Shown one piece after another: positions 24,871-33,418 of a DNA stretch of 52,618 nucleotides. Source of the DNA: Acidimicrobiales bacterium (GTDB lineage Bacteria; Actinomycetota; Acidimicrobiia; Acidimicrobiales; JAHEJN01); NCBI GenBank assembly GCA_024638845.1, contig JAHEJN010000017.1:1-52618 (forward strand), written 5' to 3'. Made by a program: the position numbers and the translations under genes. The notes beneath the pieces were generated by a model. It was not told where the DNA came from, did not search any database, and saw nothing but the letters and a program-made list of their open reading frames with translations. Each line of letters begins with the position of its first letter. Position 1 is the stretch's first letter.

Positions 24871-26715
24871 ATGACTCTCCAAGTGCATCTCCTCGGTCGT
24901 CCCCGTTTGGCGAGGGAGACGGGCGAGGCCTACCGCTTTCGAAGCCGGAAGAGCTGGGCTCTCCTGGCCTATCTGATCCTGAGCGACCGGGCCCCGACGC
25001 GCGTTCAGCTCGCCTCACTCCTGTTCGCGGAAGCCGACGACCCGCTCCGGGCGCTTCGTTGGAGTTTGTCCGAGATCCGGCGCGGCCTTGGCGGCGATGG
25101 TTCCGCCGATGGCGACCCAGTCGTGCTGTCACTGGGCGACGAGGTCTCCGTCGACGTCCGCAGCGTGATCGGCGGGACATGGGCCGACGCCGTCGGGCTG
25201 CCAGGTCTCGGCCGCGATCTGCTCGAGAATGTAGCGATTCGCAAGGCGCCTGGCTTCGACTCCTGGCTGTTGTCGCAGCAGCGGCACCTGGCCGCAGCAT
25301 GTGAGGCCGTCCTCCACGAGGCAGCCCTGGCCTCGATGTCGCAGGGCGACTTCGACGCAGCGCTCCGCCACGCCGTCCGGGCTGCCTCGATGACTCCGCT
25401 CGACGAGAACCACCAGGCACTGTTGATCCGGCTCTATCGGCTCAAGGGAGACGACGAGGCCGCGGCGAGGCAGTACACATCCTGTTGTGAGTTGCTCGAT
25501 CGGGAGATGGGCCTGACACCTGGCGCGGCCGTGCAACGGGCGAGATACGAGACGATGGGCGATTCCGACGTGTTGGCCGACGCCACCTCCATGGAGGCCG
25601 TCATCGAGGCCGGCTCGGCGGCCGTGTCGGCCGGCGCCGTGTTCACCGGACTCCAGTCACTGAGAACTGCTGTCCGGATGGCTGACAGGGCCGAATCGCA
25701 CTCCCTTCGGGTCGCCGCGCGCCTCGTTCTGGCCGAAACGCTGATCCACTCGCTTCGCGGTCTCGATGAGGAGGGCCTGGCCATTCTCTACGAGGCCGAC
25801 GGCATCGCCGTCGCCAACGCCGATCAGGCGTCGGCCGCGCGGGCCCGAGCAGAGCTCGGTTATGTCGACTTCCTGCGAGCCCGCTATGGCCGAGCCGAAC
25901 TATGGCTGACCGAAGCCATTGGCCTGGCGGGCGACAATCCGTCGATACGCGCCAAGGCCGCAAGTTATCTGGGATCGGTCGAGAGCGATCGTGGCGACTA
26001 CGCAAACGCACGGAGGCTGCTCGGTGAGGCGGTTGGGCTGTCGCAGGTCACGGGAGATCGCCGAACGGCGGCCTACGCCCTGTCGATGCTGGGCCGCGTC
26101 GAGCTCCTGTGTGGGGATCTCCGCGCCGCGACGGAGTTGCTCGACGAGTCGGTTGAGATCGCCGAGCGCGATCATTGGCTCGCCTTTCTGCCGTGGCCCC
26201 AAGCAATGCTGGGTGACGTTCGGTTGGCGGACGATCAGGTCGACCGTGCCGCCGAGCTTCTGAATCAGGCGTTTGCCAGAGCGTGCCAGCTCGGTGACCC
26301 GTGTTGGGAGGGGATGGCGGCCCGGGGCTTGGCGCTGATCGCCGATGCGACCGGTGAATCCGATCGCGCCTTCGAGCTGCTCGCCGACGCCCGGGTTCGG
26401 TGCAACCGGCTCGCCGACCCGTATGTCTGGCTCGATGTGTACATCCTGGACGCGCAGTGCGAGCTGGGGCTGCGGCACGACCATTCCGCCACCACGGTGT
26501 GGATCGAGGCGATGAGCAGGCTCGCCGCCCGAACCGGCATGAAGGAACTGACGGTGCGATCGATGCTGCACGGAGCCGCTCTCGGACACCAGGGAGGCGC
26601 AGCTGCAGCCCACATTCTCGGTGCCGAGGTCGACAATCCCGTGATCGCAACGCTGCTCCGATCGCATGGCGACGCCGCCAGCCTCTCAGGCGTAGCCAGA
26701 TCCTGGTCGGGTTGA
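24871..26715 (+). CDS. AfsR/SARP-like regulator with BTAD and TPR repeats
   Basis: 614 residues. Residues 1-95 hold a winged-helix-like segment (LLGRPRLARETGEAYRFRSRKSWALLAYLIL) as in trans_reg_C/SARP proteins. Residues 95-245 are the bacterial transcriptional activation domain (ALRHAVRAASMTPLDENHQALLIRLYRLKGDDEAAARQY). The rest is TPR-like helical repeats to the end, without an NB-ARC ATPase. Likely a transcription activator controlled by protein contacts. Probably co-expressed with the DUF4242 gene. It converges with the next gene 3 bases away. Confidence 0.78.
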   Translation: MTLQVHLLGRPRLARETGEAYRFRSRKSWALLAYLILSDRAPTRVQLASLLFAEADDPLRALRWSLSEIRRGLGGDGSADGDPVVLSLGDEVSVDVRSVIGGTWADAVGLPGLGRDLLENVAIRKAPGFDSWLLSQQRHLAAACEAVLHEAALASMSQGDFDAALRHAVRAASMTPLDENHQALLIRLYRLKGDDEAAARQYTSCCELLDREMGLTPGAAVQRARYETMGDSDVLADATSMEAVIEAGSAAVSAGAVFTGLQSLRTAVRMADRAESHSLRVAARLVLAETLIHSLRGLDEEGLAILYEADGIAVANADQASAARARAELGYVDFLRARYGRAELWLTEAIGLAGDNPSIRAKAASYLGSVESDRGDYANARRLLGEAVGLSQVTGDRRTAAYALSMLGRVELLCGDLRAATELLDESVEIAERDHWLAFLPWPQAMLGDVRLADDQVDRAAELLNQAFARACQLGDPCWEGMAARGLALIADATGESDRAFELLADARVRCNRLADPYVWLDVYILDAQCELGLRHDHSATTVWIEAMSRLAARTGMKELTVRSMLHGAALGHQGGAAAAHILGAEVDNPVIATLLRSHGDAASLSGVARSWSG

Positions 26716-26718
26716 TGT

Positions 26719-27552
26719 TCAGAGGATCCGGACGACGGCGCGGGTGGAGCGTGCCGCTGTGACCACCAACGCGAGGATCAGGGCGGTGCGGGCGATGATC
26801 TGGAAGAAGCGGCGGTCGGCCAGCCCGATGGCGGTGCGCTGGAAGGCCGATCGGACGCCGACGTAGATGGCGAAGCTGCCCGTGATGGGTGGCACGAGAA
26901 GAGCAGGCGGCAGCATGGCCATGCTCGCAAGCCGGCGGGGGAGGGGGGCCGAGCTCGAGGAGACCTGTTCGAACTTCGCGGCAAGGGCGGTGAAAGTGGT
27001 CGTGAACAGCAGTGCCGTGAGGATGAGCAGCAGCACCGCCAGTGGGAGAGGCGAGAGAAGTGCGAAGTCGACGTTGTCAGGCGACAGCGGGTCGGCAACA
27101 CCGAGCGTGCCGGTGGCAATGACCGCGGCGATGAGACCGGCCCGCCCGGCGTGGTCGGGCAACAGCGTCCGGAGCGGTAGGTAGACGAAGGCAGTGATCA
27201 CGCCACCGCCGAGTCCGACGAAGGTCAGGAAGCCGATCGTGCCGTCGGTGGTGATGGCGCCGATGCGCTCATCCGCCTCGGTCAAACGACCCTGCACACC
27301 GTCGCCGGAGGTGGCCGCCAGAGCACGCATGACCAAGCGACCGCCGAAGCCCAGAACCAGGAGCCCCGCCGCGGCTCCGGCCGTAATGGTCGCGGCGAAG
27401 GTACGAGCGGCGTCGAGCACCTCCCCCCGCCAGCCGACCGCCGGTCGACGCACCGGATGAGTCGGAAGGTCCCGCCACCGCCATGCGATCCATGCCGCGA
27501 CACCCGTGGCCCCGAGGCCGAGCGCCGTGACGACCAGATTGGCGGTGCGCAT
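26719..27552 (-). CDS. Polytopic membrane protein, unknown
   Basis: 277 residues, about seven hydrophobic segments. No motif recognised. Its ATG overlaps the preceding stop by one base (TGATG), so it is the third gene of the ECF operon that starts at 28741, and may belong to the envelope response that the sigma factor controls. Confidence 0.6.
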   Translation of the reverse strand: MRTANLVVTALGLGATGVAAWIAWRWRDLPTHPVRRPAVGWRGEVLDAARTFAATITAGAAAGLLVLGFGGRLVMRALAATSGDGVQGRLTEADERIGAITTDGTIGFLTFVGLGGGVITAFVYLPLRTLLPDHAGRAGLIAAVIATGTLGVADPLSPDNVDFALLSPLPLAVLLLILTALLFTTTFTALAAKFEQVSSSSAPLPRRLASMAMLPPALLVPPITGSFAIYVGVRSAFQRTAIGLADRRFFQIIARTALILALVVTAARSTRAVVRIL

Positions 27553-28211
27553 CAGACCTCGTCGCCGTCGGGTTGTCGGAAATCACGGTCGGAGAGGTCG
27601 CGAGAGCTGACCTCACGCATCTGCTGGTCGAGACGACGGTTCAGCGTGAGCAGCCGACCGATGATCGGCAGCACGAGGAGGTTCACCCCGTGGAGCAAGC
27701 CGATGATGAGCAGGATGCCGCCGACCCGCACGAGGCCGTACTGCACTTGTTCGGCGCCGACGGTCTCGGACCAGTCGCTCGGACGCTCGACCTTCGAAGT
27801 GAACAGGATGTACGCGGAGAAGATGAGGTAGTACGCGAAGTCGGTGAGCACGATGAAGCTCTTGCCGGTGCTGGGATTCGACCGGAACACGTCGGCCGCG
27901 TAGCTACGGCCGAACCGTTTGATGAACGGGCCGAGTACGAGTGCGATCGCCACCAGCGCGACGAACGCGATGAGTTCGAAGATCCACCAGTCCATGTTCG
28001 ATTCTCCCTGTCGGTAGGTGACTGCGGCGATGAGCACGAGAACGGTTGCGGTGGCGGCGCCGACGAGCGCAATCGTGCGACGGCGAGCGCGTCGCCGGCG
28101 GCGATCGGCGTCGATCCCCACCTGCACGCGTCGGAAGAGGTCGTCGGATGGCTCGACCTGCGCGCCGGCATCGGCCATGGCTTCTTGCAGGAGCTGTTCG
28201 AGCCGGGTCAT
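27552..28211 (-). CDS. Anti-sigma-like membrane protein
   Basis: 219 residues. A short cytoplasmic N-terminus (LEQLLQEAMADAGAQVEPSDDLFRRVQVGIDADRRRRRARRR) with a basic stretch leads into a membrane helix, as in partners of SigE-family sigma factors, then three or four more helices and an acidic tail. No zinc motif. ATG overlaps the sigma stop (ATGA, 28208-28211). An anti-sigma role is inferred from position and topology only. Confidence 0.6.
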   Translation of the reverse strand: MTRLEQLLQEAMADAGAQVEPSDDLFRRVQVGIDADRRRRRARRRTIALVGAATATVLVLIAAVTYRQGESNMDWWIFELIAFVALVAIALVLGPFIKRFGRSYAADVFRSNPSTGKSFIVLTDFAYYLIFSAYILFTSKVERPSDWSETVGAEQVQYGLVRVGGILLIIGLLHGVNLLVLPIIGRLLTLNRRLDQQMREVSSRDLSDRDFRQPDGDEV

Positions 28212-28741
28212 CGGTCGCGCCTCTCGCCGTCATGGGTGAACCCGGTCGTGGTGCGCAGTTGGGCCAGGGCGCGTTTGAGGTGGGTCTTCACGGTGTTCTG
28301 CGACACGCCGAGAGTGTCGGCCACTTCCTCCACGGAGAGGTCGAGCAGGTACCGCAGTGCCACGCAGTCGCGCTGTCGACGCGGCAGAGCCCGGACCGCC
28401 TCGATGAGGCGTCGGTGCTCGTGTCGGTCGGCGACCGTCTCGTCGACACCGCGAGGGTCGAGATCGTCGGTTGGCAGCTGATGCCGCAGTGAGAGCAGCC
28501 CGCGACGGTTGTGATCCCGAGCGAGGTTGAGGACGATCGATCGGAGGTAGGCGCCGGCGCGGCTCGGATCTTCGATCCGATGCAGCGAGCGGGCCATCCG
28601 GATGAACGCCTCTTGCACGATGTCCTCGGCCGCATCGCGGTGGTCGACGAAGATGCGGGCCAGGTGGACGAGCGAGCGCGCGTGCTCTCCGTAGAGATCG
28701 GCGATGACGGCGTCGCAGTCGGACCAGTCGCTCAGACCCAC
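28208..28741 (-). CDS. ECF/SigE-family RNA polymerase sigma factor
   Basis: 177 residues from GTG 28741. Region 2: LYGEHARSLVHLARIFVDHRDAAEDIVQEAFIRM; region 4: ALPRRQRDCVALRYLLDLSVEEVADTLGVSQNTVKTHLKRAL with a clear helix-turn-helix. First gene of a three-gene overlapping operon with an anti-sigma-like protein and a membrane protein. A candidate self-recognised promoter lies about 45 bases upstream. Confidence 0.9.
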   Translation of the reverse strand: MGLSDWSDCDAVIADLYGEHARSLVHLARIFVDHRDAAEDIVQEAFIRMARSLHRIEDPSRAGAYLRSIVLNLARDHNRRGLLSLRHQLPTDDLDPRGVDETVADRHEHRRLIEAVRALPRRQRDCVALRYLLDLSVEEVADTLGVSQNTVKTHLKRALAQLRTTTGFTHDGERRDR

Positions 28742-28785
28742 TACCCCCCGTTCCCGAAGATCCCAATCCTTCCATCACCCGGACA

Positions 28786-28814
28786 GACGAACACCATCCC
28801 CGTGTCGGGTGACA
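28786..28814 (-). promoter_or_regulatory. Candidate ECF promoter: TGTCACC ... CGTC
   Basis: On the minus strand TGTCACC (28814-28808) is followed 18 bases later by CGTC (28789-28786). This resembles the TGTCACA/CGTC promoters described for some ECF groups, though the spacing is slightly long. Inverted arms TCACCCGACA / TGTCCGGGTGA overlap it. Confidence 0.35.
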
Positions 28815-28844
28815 CAGAATCAGAAGCCGCCGGTCCTGGGCGGC
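28815..28844 (-). terminator. Weak hairpin terminator after the YCII gene
   Basis: Stem GCCGCC / GGCGGC with a 7-base loop (28826-28844), followed on the minus strand by TTCTGATTCT. It would separate the YCII gene from the ECF operon. Confidence 0.4.
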
Positions 28845-28854
28845 AGGTGCGTGG

Positions 28855-29178
28855 TCAGCCCATGTTGACTTCGAACGTCTCGGCGACCTCAACCGATCCG
28901 TCGCCCAGGGTGATGATCGGGCAGCCCTTGGCCATCTCGACGGCGGCGTCGATGTCGGTCGCTTCGACCAGCCCGTACCCGCTGATCGGATTCGGGCCCC
29001 CGTCATCGACGACGCCTCCCTTGGTGACGGTTCGGGCGATCGAACAGGGTGCGCCCATGTCGACGAACGCGGCGCCGATCGAGCCCATCCACTCACCCCA
29101 GGCCGCCATGTGTCGGGCCTGCTCTTCCTCGGACTCGGGCATTCCGCCGCCGTGGTAGGCAAAGACGTACTTCGGCAT
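28855..29178 (-). CDS. YCII/DGPF-domain protein
   Basis: 107 residues; GAGGAGCT precedes ATG 29178. KYVFAYHGGGMPESEEEQARHMAAWGEWMGSIG and the closing DIDAAVEMAKGCPI fit the YCII-related (YCII/DGPF) family of dimeric ferredoxin-like proteins, often next to ECF sigma or ArsR genes. Enzyme role unknown. An operator-like motif shared with the arsR promoter lies 34 bases upstream, suggesting control by that repressor. Confidence 0.8.
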   Translation of the reverse strand: MPKYVFAYHGGGMPESEEEQARHMAAWGEWMGSIGAAFVDMGAPCSIARTVTKGGVVDDGGPNPISGYGLVEATDIDAAVEMAKGCPIITLGDGSVEVAETFEVNMG

Positions 29179-29211
29179 GATCAGCTCCTCGCTGCTCGGT
29201 GTCCGAAGAAC

Positions 29212-29227
29212 GTTAGCGAACGCTTAC
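29212..29227. promoter_or_regulatory. Operator-like motif, copy 1 (ArsR regulon candidate)
   Basis: GTTAGCG-AA-CGCTTAC is a 7-2-7 inverted repeat with one mismatch, upstream of the YCII gene. Its GTTAGCG-N5-TTAC frame recurs on the other strand at 30364-30349, upstream of arsR. Confidence 0.55.
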
Positions 29228-29234
29228 ATTACGG

Positions 29235-29540
29235 TCAAGGCTGGATCAGACGATAGGAGCCGACGAGCGTTGCGGGCTGGGGGTTGGGCCCCTCCCCGTC
29301 CTCGCAACGGTCGCCAATCCCTTGCTGGAACGCATCGAAGGCAGCGTTGGCCGCCAGCGGGTTCTCCTCGCCCTCGACATCGGCGATGTGTACGAAGGTG
29401 CCGTCGGCCAGGCGAAACGTGGCGTAGCGAAGCCCGCCCGGGTCGGCCTCGGCCAGTTCGGCGAACACGGCCTCGACCAGGCGCTGGTTGTGGTCGGCCT
29501 GGTCGGGGGTGGGGCGATAGCGGACGACGATGGTGCTCAT
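29235..29540 (-). CDS. Small antibiotic-biosynthesis-monooxygenase-like protein
   Basis: 101 residues. STIVVRYRPTPDQADHNQRLVEAVFAEL, YATFRLADGTFVHIADVE and FDAFQQGI follow the dimeric alpha-beta barrel pattern of ABM-like proteins. No cofactor motif. ATG 29540 overlaps the AHSA1 stop (ATGA). Third gene of the arsR operon. Confidence 0.65.
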   Translation of the reverse strand: MSTIVVRYRPTPDQADHNQRLVEAVFAELAEADPGGLRYATFRLADGTFVHIADVEGEENPLAANAAFDAFQQGIGDRCEDGEGPNPQPATLVGSYRLIQP

Positions 29541-30001
29541 GGTCGACCGACCCCGTGCTCGTCGGATCCAGGATCGCGACCCTCGGCCACGGCGGTGAGC
29601 CGGGGAAGGAAGTGCGTCCAGCCCTTGCCGTGCTCGTCGTCGGCCCCGCGGGGGAGCCCGGCATGGCGGAGCTCGAGGATCGTGTCGGCGCCGTCGGGGG
29701 TGAGGGTGATGGTGACCTCGCTCGAACCGGGCGGCACGTCGTCGCTACCGTCCCAACCCCACGTGAACGACACCCGACGAGGCGGATCGACCTCGCTGTA
29801 GGACCCGACCGCTACGTCGGAACCGTTGACGTTGAGCCAGAACTTGCCTCCGACCTCGGGCTCGATGTCGATCTCGGTGCCCATCCAGCGGAGGATCTTC
29901 TCGGGATCGACCAGGAAGTCGAACACCGCTTCCGGAGGTGCCGCGACGCGCTCGGTCAGCACGAGAGCGCGTCCGATGGTGGTGTCGGGTTCAGTCATCA
30001 T
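29537..30001 (-). CDS. AHSA1/SRPBCC-domain protein
   Basis: 154 residues. VFDFLVDPEKILRWMG and VGGKFWLNVNG with VSFTWGWDG and a C-terminal long helix are typical of the Activator of Hsp90 ATPase homologue 1-like (SRPBCC) family, which binds hydrophobic ligands. The gene starts inside the end of arsR (11-base overlap), the common ArsR-SRPBCC pairing. Confidence 0.85.
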   Translation of the reverse strand: MMTEPDTTIGRALVLTERVAAPPEAVFDFLVDPEKILRWMGTEIDIEPEVGGKFWLNVNGSDVAVGSYSEVDPPRRVSFTWGWDGSDDVPPGSSEVTITLTPDGADTILELRHAGLPRGADDEHGKGWTHFLPRLTAVAEGRDPGSDEHGVGRP

Positions 30002-30323
30002 CGACCTTTTCGTGTTTGCGGTTGTTCCACTGCTCGCGTTCGACCTCGATGGCGAGTCGGCGCAGCGACGAGGTCCAGAAGCTCTCGAGCCACTCGGTCA
30101 GCTCGGCCAGACCCTCGGGTCGGGCCCGGTAGAAGCGACGGGTTCCCTCGCTACGCACCGTCACCAGCTCCGCGTCGGCCAGCACCCGCAGGTGCTGACT
30201 GATCGCCGGCCGACTGACCGGAAACTGCTGGGCAATGTCGGTGACCGTGCGTTCCTCGTCGCGCACCAGTCGGAGGATCTCGCGACGGGTCGGTTCGGCC
30301 AGGGCACGTGCTGCTGCATCCAT
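29991..30323 (-). CDS. ArsR-family transcriptional repressor
   Basis: 110 residues from ATG 30323. ALAEPTRREILRLVRDEERTVTDIAQQFPVSRPAISQHLRVLADAELV is the standard ArsR winged helix. No metal-binding ELCVC motif, so it belongs to the non-metal group paired with SRPBCC proteins. An upstream ATG at 30338 would add five residues. Candidate operator upstream at 30349-30364. Confidence 0.88.
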   Translation of the reverse strand: MDAAARALAEPTRREILRLVRDEERTVTDIAQQFPVSRPAISQHLRVLADAELVTVRSEGTRRFYRARPEGLAELTEWLESFWTSSLRRLAIEVEREQWNNRKHEKVDDD

Positions 30324-30348
30324 ACGCCTCACAAGCATAGTCGCATCG

Positions 30349-30364
30349 GTAACTACACGCTAAC
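30349..30364. promoter_or_regulatory. Operator-like motif, copy 2 (upstream of arsR)
   Basis: On the minus strand GTTAGCG-TGTAG-TTAC, identical to copy 1 (29212-29227) at the seven first and four last positions. It lies 26 bases before ATG 30323. Confidence 0.55.
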
Positions 30365-30402
30365 GTACGGAGCAACTTACTGTTGCGCCTGGGATGCCGC
30401 AC

Positions 30403-30419
30403 GTGCCGTCCGACGGCAC
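30403..30419. promoter_or_regulatory. Perfect 17-bp palindrome GTGCCGTC-C-GACGGCAC
   Basis: Eight-base arms around one base, overlapping the place of the -35 box for the YbaK gene promoter (-10 at 30429). Probably a protein binding site. Confidence 0.5.
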
Positions 30420-30428
30420 CTGATTTCC

Positions 30429-30434
30429 TAGACT
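30429..30434 (+). promoter_or_regulatory. Leaderless -10 TAGACT
   Basis: TAGACT lies 6 bases before ATG 30441 with no ribosome binding site between. Confidence 0.55.
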
Positions 30435-30440
30435 GGTCTC

Positions 30441-30935
30441 ATGTCGGCTGGCCCCGAAGTCCTCGCGCACCTCCAACGACTGGCGGTGCCATACGAGGTG
30501 TTGCCCTGCGACCCGGCCCTCGCCGACACGGCTCAGTTCTGCGCGGCCTACGGGGTTCCGGTCGAGGAGTCGGCCAACGCCATTCTCGTGGCCTCACGCA
30601 AGCCCGAGGGCCACAACGCGGTGTGCGTCGTTCTCGCCCACACCCGACTCGACGTCAACGGCGTGGTGCGCAAGAAGCTGGGCGTTCGCAAGGTGAGCTT
30701 CGCCGCCGCCGAGCTGACGCAGGAGCTGACGGGACAGGAAATCGGAGGCGTCACCATCTTCGGGCTGCCCTCTGACCTACCGGTCTGGCTCGACAGCAGG
30801 ATCATGCGCTGCGACAGCGTGATCGTCGGTGCGGGATCGCGGTCGGCCAAGATCCGAATCGACCCGTCGGTGCTCGTCGACCTCCCCGGCTTCGAGGTGG
30901 TCGACGATCTCGCCACGGAACCACCGCCGGTCTGA
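30441..30935 (+). CDS. YbaK/EbsC-family aminoacyl-tRNA deacylase-like protein
   Basis: 164 residues. VPYEVLPCDPALADTAQFCAAYGVPVEESANAILV, LDVNGVVRKKLGVRKVSFAAAELTQELTG and VTIFGLPSDLPVWLD match the YbaK fold, in which a Lys (here in RKKLGVRKVSFA) supports editing of mischarged tRNA. Exact tRNA specificity unknown. Leaderless start. Confidence 0.85.
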   Translation: MSAGPEVLAHLQRLAVPYEVLPCDPALADTAQFCAAYGVPVEESANAILVASRKPEGHNAVCVVLAHTRLDVNGVVRKKLGVRKVSFAAAELTQELTGQEIGGVTIFGLPSDLPVWLDSRIMRCDSVIVGAGSRSAKIRIDPSVLVDLPGFEVVDDLATEPPPV

Positions 30936-30993
30936 GCCACCCGATGGCGGCGGCCACGTGGACGGGGATTCGGTCGCACGCGAGCATGAGCCC

Positions 30994-32604
30994 ATGATCC
31001 AGAGCACGATGCAAGACGCTCCGCTGAGCATCGCCCACATCCTCCGTCACGGGCGCACGGTCTACGCCGACTCGAAGGTCCTCACCTATCACGGGCCTGA
31101 TGCAGCCGTCGAGGAGGCAACCTTCGCCGAGGTCGGCGAACGAGCCGACAAGCTCACGGCGGCCCTCCATCGGCTGGGCGTTCGGCCCGGCGATCGCGTC
31201 GGAACGTTCATGTGGAACAACCAGCGGCACATGGAGGCCTACCTCGCCATCCCGTGCATGGGTGCGGTACTCCACACGCTCAACATCCGCCTGTTTCCCG
31301 AGCAGCTCGCCTATGTGATCAACCACGGAGCCGACAGGGTGGTGATCGTCGACGCGTCGATCGCACCCCTGCTGGCCGCAGTGAGAGACCGACTGACGAC
31401 CATCGAGCACGTCATCGTGTGCGGCGATGGCGATACGTCGGACCTGGGCCCAGACCTGCTCGACTACGAAGACCTGCTCGCCGGCGAAGACCCGGGCTTC
31501 GCCTACCCCGATGTCGACGAACGTAGCGCCGCGGCCATGTGCTACACGAGTGGAACCACCGGCAACCCCAAGGGCGTCGCCTATTCGCACCGATCGTGCT
31601 ACCTGCACTCGCTGGGGGTGATGGCGTCGTGGGGTGTTCAGTTCAGCGAGCACGAGCGGGCGCTCATGATCGTTCCGCAGTTCCACGCAATGGCCTGGGG
31701 TATGCCGTACGCGGCGTGGTGGAGTGGCGCCGACATGGTCATGCCCCAGCAGTTCCTGCAGGGAGGAGCGATCGCCGACGTGGTCGAACGCACCCGTCCG
31801 ACCATCTCCGGCGCGGTGCCGACGGTTCTCAACGATGTGCTCCACAACCATCCCGATGCCGATCTCTCATCGCTGCGCTTCGTCATCTGCGGCGGGTCGG
31901 CGGTGCCGCGATCCCTGATCGAGGGCTACCACCTCACCTTCGGTGTCGACGTGATCCAGGCCTGGGGCATGACCGAGACCTCGCCGCTGGCCGCGCTGGC
32001 TTGGCCCCCACGAGGAACGGCACCCGACGACACCATCGCCTGGACACAGAAGACCGGTCGCGTCGTTCCGGGCGTCGAGGTGCGTATCACCGGCGACGAC
32101 GGGTCGGTGCTGCCGTGGGACGGCGAGAGCCAGGGTGAGATCGAGATCGCCGGGCCCACCATCACCGGCAGCTACTACGATGACGACGCGCCCGAGAAGT
32201 TCCACGACGGCTGGCTGCGCACCGGCGATGTCGGGTCGGTCGAGCCGAACGGCTTCATCCAGATCAGCGATCGGGCCAAGGACGTCATCAAGAGCGGCGG
32301 TGAGTGGATCAGCTCCGTCGATCTCGAGAACACTCTCATGGCTCACCCGGCGGTTCGCGAGGCTGCGGTCATCGGCGTTGCCGACGACCGCTGGGACGAG
32401 CGGCCGTTGGCGTGTGTCGTCTGCAGCTCGGAGGTTTCCGCCGGCGAGCTCAAGAGCTGGCTCGGCGACAAGGTCGTCAAGTGGTGGCTGCCCGAACGAT
32501 GGACGTTCATCGATGAGGTGCCCAAGACCTCGGTCGGCAAGTTCGACAAGAAGGTGTTGCGGGCCCGTTTCGTCGAGGGCGCGCTGACAGTGGTCGAGCC
32601 TTAG
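30994..32604 (+). CDS. Acyl-CoA synthetase (AMP-forming, fatty-acid-CoA ligase type)
   Basis: 536 residues from ATG 30994; ATG 31009 is the alternative and neither has a good ribosome binding site. AMP-binding motif [31 protein letters not shown] and the C-terminal [10 protein letters not shown] with catalytic lysine are all present. Activates a medium- or long-chain fatty acid to its CoA ester. It begins 58 bases after the YbaK gene and may share its transcript. Confidence 0.92.
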   Translation: MIQSTMQDAPLSIAHILRHGRTVYADSKVLTYHGPDAAVEEATFAEVGERADKLTAALHRLGVRPGDRVGTFMWNNQRHMEAYLAIPCMGAVLHTLNIRLFPEQLAYVINHGADRVVIVDASIAPLLAAVRDRLTTIEHVIVCGDGDTSDLGPDLLDYEDLLAGEDPGFAYPDVDERSAAAMCYTSGTTGNPKGVAYSHRSCYLHSLGVMASWGVQFSEHERALMIVPQFHAMAWGMPYAAWWSGADMVMPQQFLQGGAIADVVERTRPTISGAVPTVLNDVLHNHPDADLSSLRFVICGGSAVPRSLIEGYHLTFGVDVIQAWGMTETSPLAALAWPPRGTAPDDTIAWTQKTGRVVPGVEVRITGDDGSVLPWDGESQGEIEIAGPTITGSYYDDDAPEKFHDGWLRTGDVGSVEPNGFIQISDRAKDVIKSGGEWISSVDLENTLMAHPAVREAAVIGVADDRWDERPLACVVCSSEVSAGELKSWLGDKVVKWWLPERWTFIDEVPKTSVGKFDKKVLRARFVEGALTVVEP

Positions 32605-32672
32605 GCGTCGATGACGAAAGGCTCTGTTCCTCTCGACGCCGTCGGGTGACTCTGGGGGAGAAGGAGGACTCC

Positions 32673-33329
32673 ATGCGCGAGCTCGGCACCGTCACCCGCC
32701 TCGACCTTCGAGGCAAGTCCATCACCACCTACATCGTTCATGCCGTCCACCGGGCGCTACAGCCCCTGGCCGAAGGAGACCGTGTGGAGCTCGTGACCGA
32801 CGCGTCCGCGGCCATCGAGAACGATGTCCGGGCCTGGTCGCGAACCACAGGCAACGCGCTTGTGGACATGGAGGCTGATGGAGCTGTCGCACGGTTCGTC
32901 ATCGAGAAGGGCCGGCCGACGAAGCCTGGCCACAAGTTCGCCGCAGTGATCTCCGACGACGGTTTGTTCGAGCTGCTCTCTCCCCTCGCTTTCGCGTTGG
33001 CCGCAGCCCTGGAAGGCGACGACGTCGCGCTGTTCTTCCAAGGACCGGCCGTGCGAGTCCTGGCCCCGGAATTCACGGCGAAGATGCACGGCCCGGGTCG
33101 ACCGTTCAGCCGGTTCCCTCGTCGCGGCCTCGCCGACGCGGGGCATGTCTCGCCCCACGAGAAGATCACGCAGCTGGTGGGGCTCGGAGCCCGGCTCTTC
33201 GTGTGCGGGCCGTCGATGGAGCACTACAAGGTGAACCCGTCGAATCTCGCGTTCGATGACGTGACCGTGGCGGCCTATCTGACGTTCATGGAGCAGATGG
33301 ACAACGCCGACGTGCACCTCTACGCGTAG
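32673..33329 (+). CDS. TusA-like domain fused to DsrE-like domain; TusA cysteine missing
   Basis: 218 residues from ATG 32673, which has AGGAGG 5 bases upstream. Residues 1-75 follow the TusA/SirA fold (VTRLDLRGKSITTYIVHAVHRALQPLAEGDRVELVTD), but the catalytic CPxP of the family is replaced by KSITTY. Residues about 80-218 resemble DsrE (KFAAVISDDGLFELLSPLAFALAAALEGDDVALFF; LFVCGPSMEHYKV with a cysteine). Sulfur-relay function through the DsrE cysteine is possible; the TusA half can no longer carry a persulfide and may be a docking module. Confidence 0.72.
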   Translation: MRELGTVTRLDLRGKSITTYIVHAVHRALQPLAEGDRVELVTDASAAIENDVRAWSRTTGNALVDMEADGAVARFVIEKGRPTKPGHKFAAVISDDGLFELLSPLAFALAAALEGDDVALFFQGPAVRVLAPEFTAKMHGPGRPFSRFPRRGLADAGHVSPHEKITQLVGLGARLFVCGPSMEHYKVNPSNLAFDDVTVAAYLTFMEQMDNADVHLYA

Positions 33330-33405
33330 CCGACGGGGATGAGCGGTCCCGGTCCTCGCCCGCAGGCCGTGCCACCGATCCCGGGCTTTCGCGGTGAACG
33401 CTGCC

Positions 33406-33411
33406 TAGAGT
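33406..33411 (+). promoter_or_regulatory. Leaderless -10 TAGAGT
   Basis: TAGAGT lies 7 bases before GTG 33419. Confidence 0.55.
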
Positions 33412-33418
33412 CGAGACC

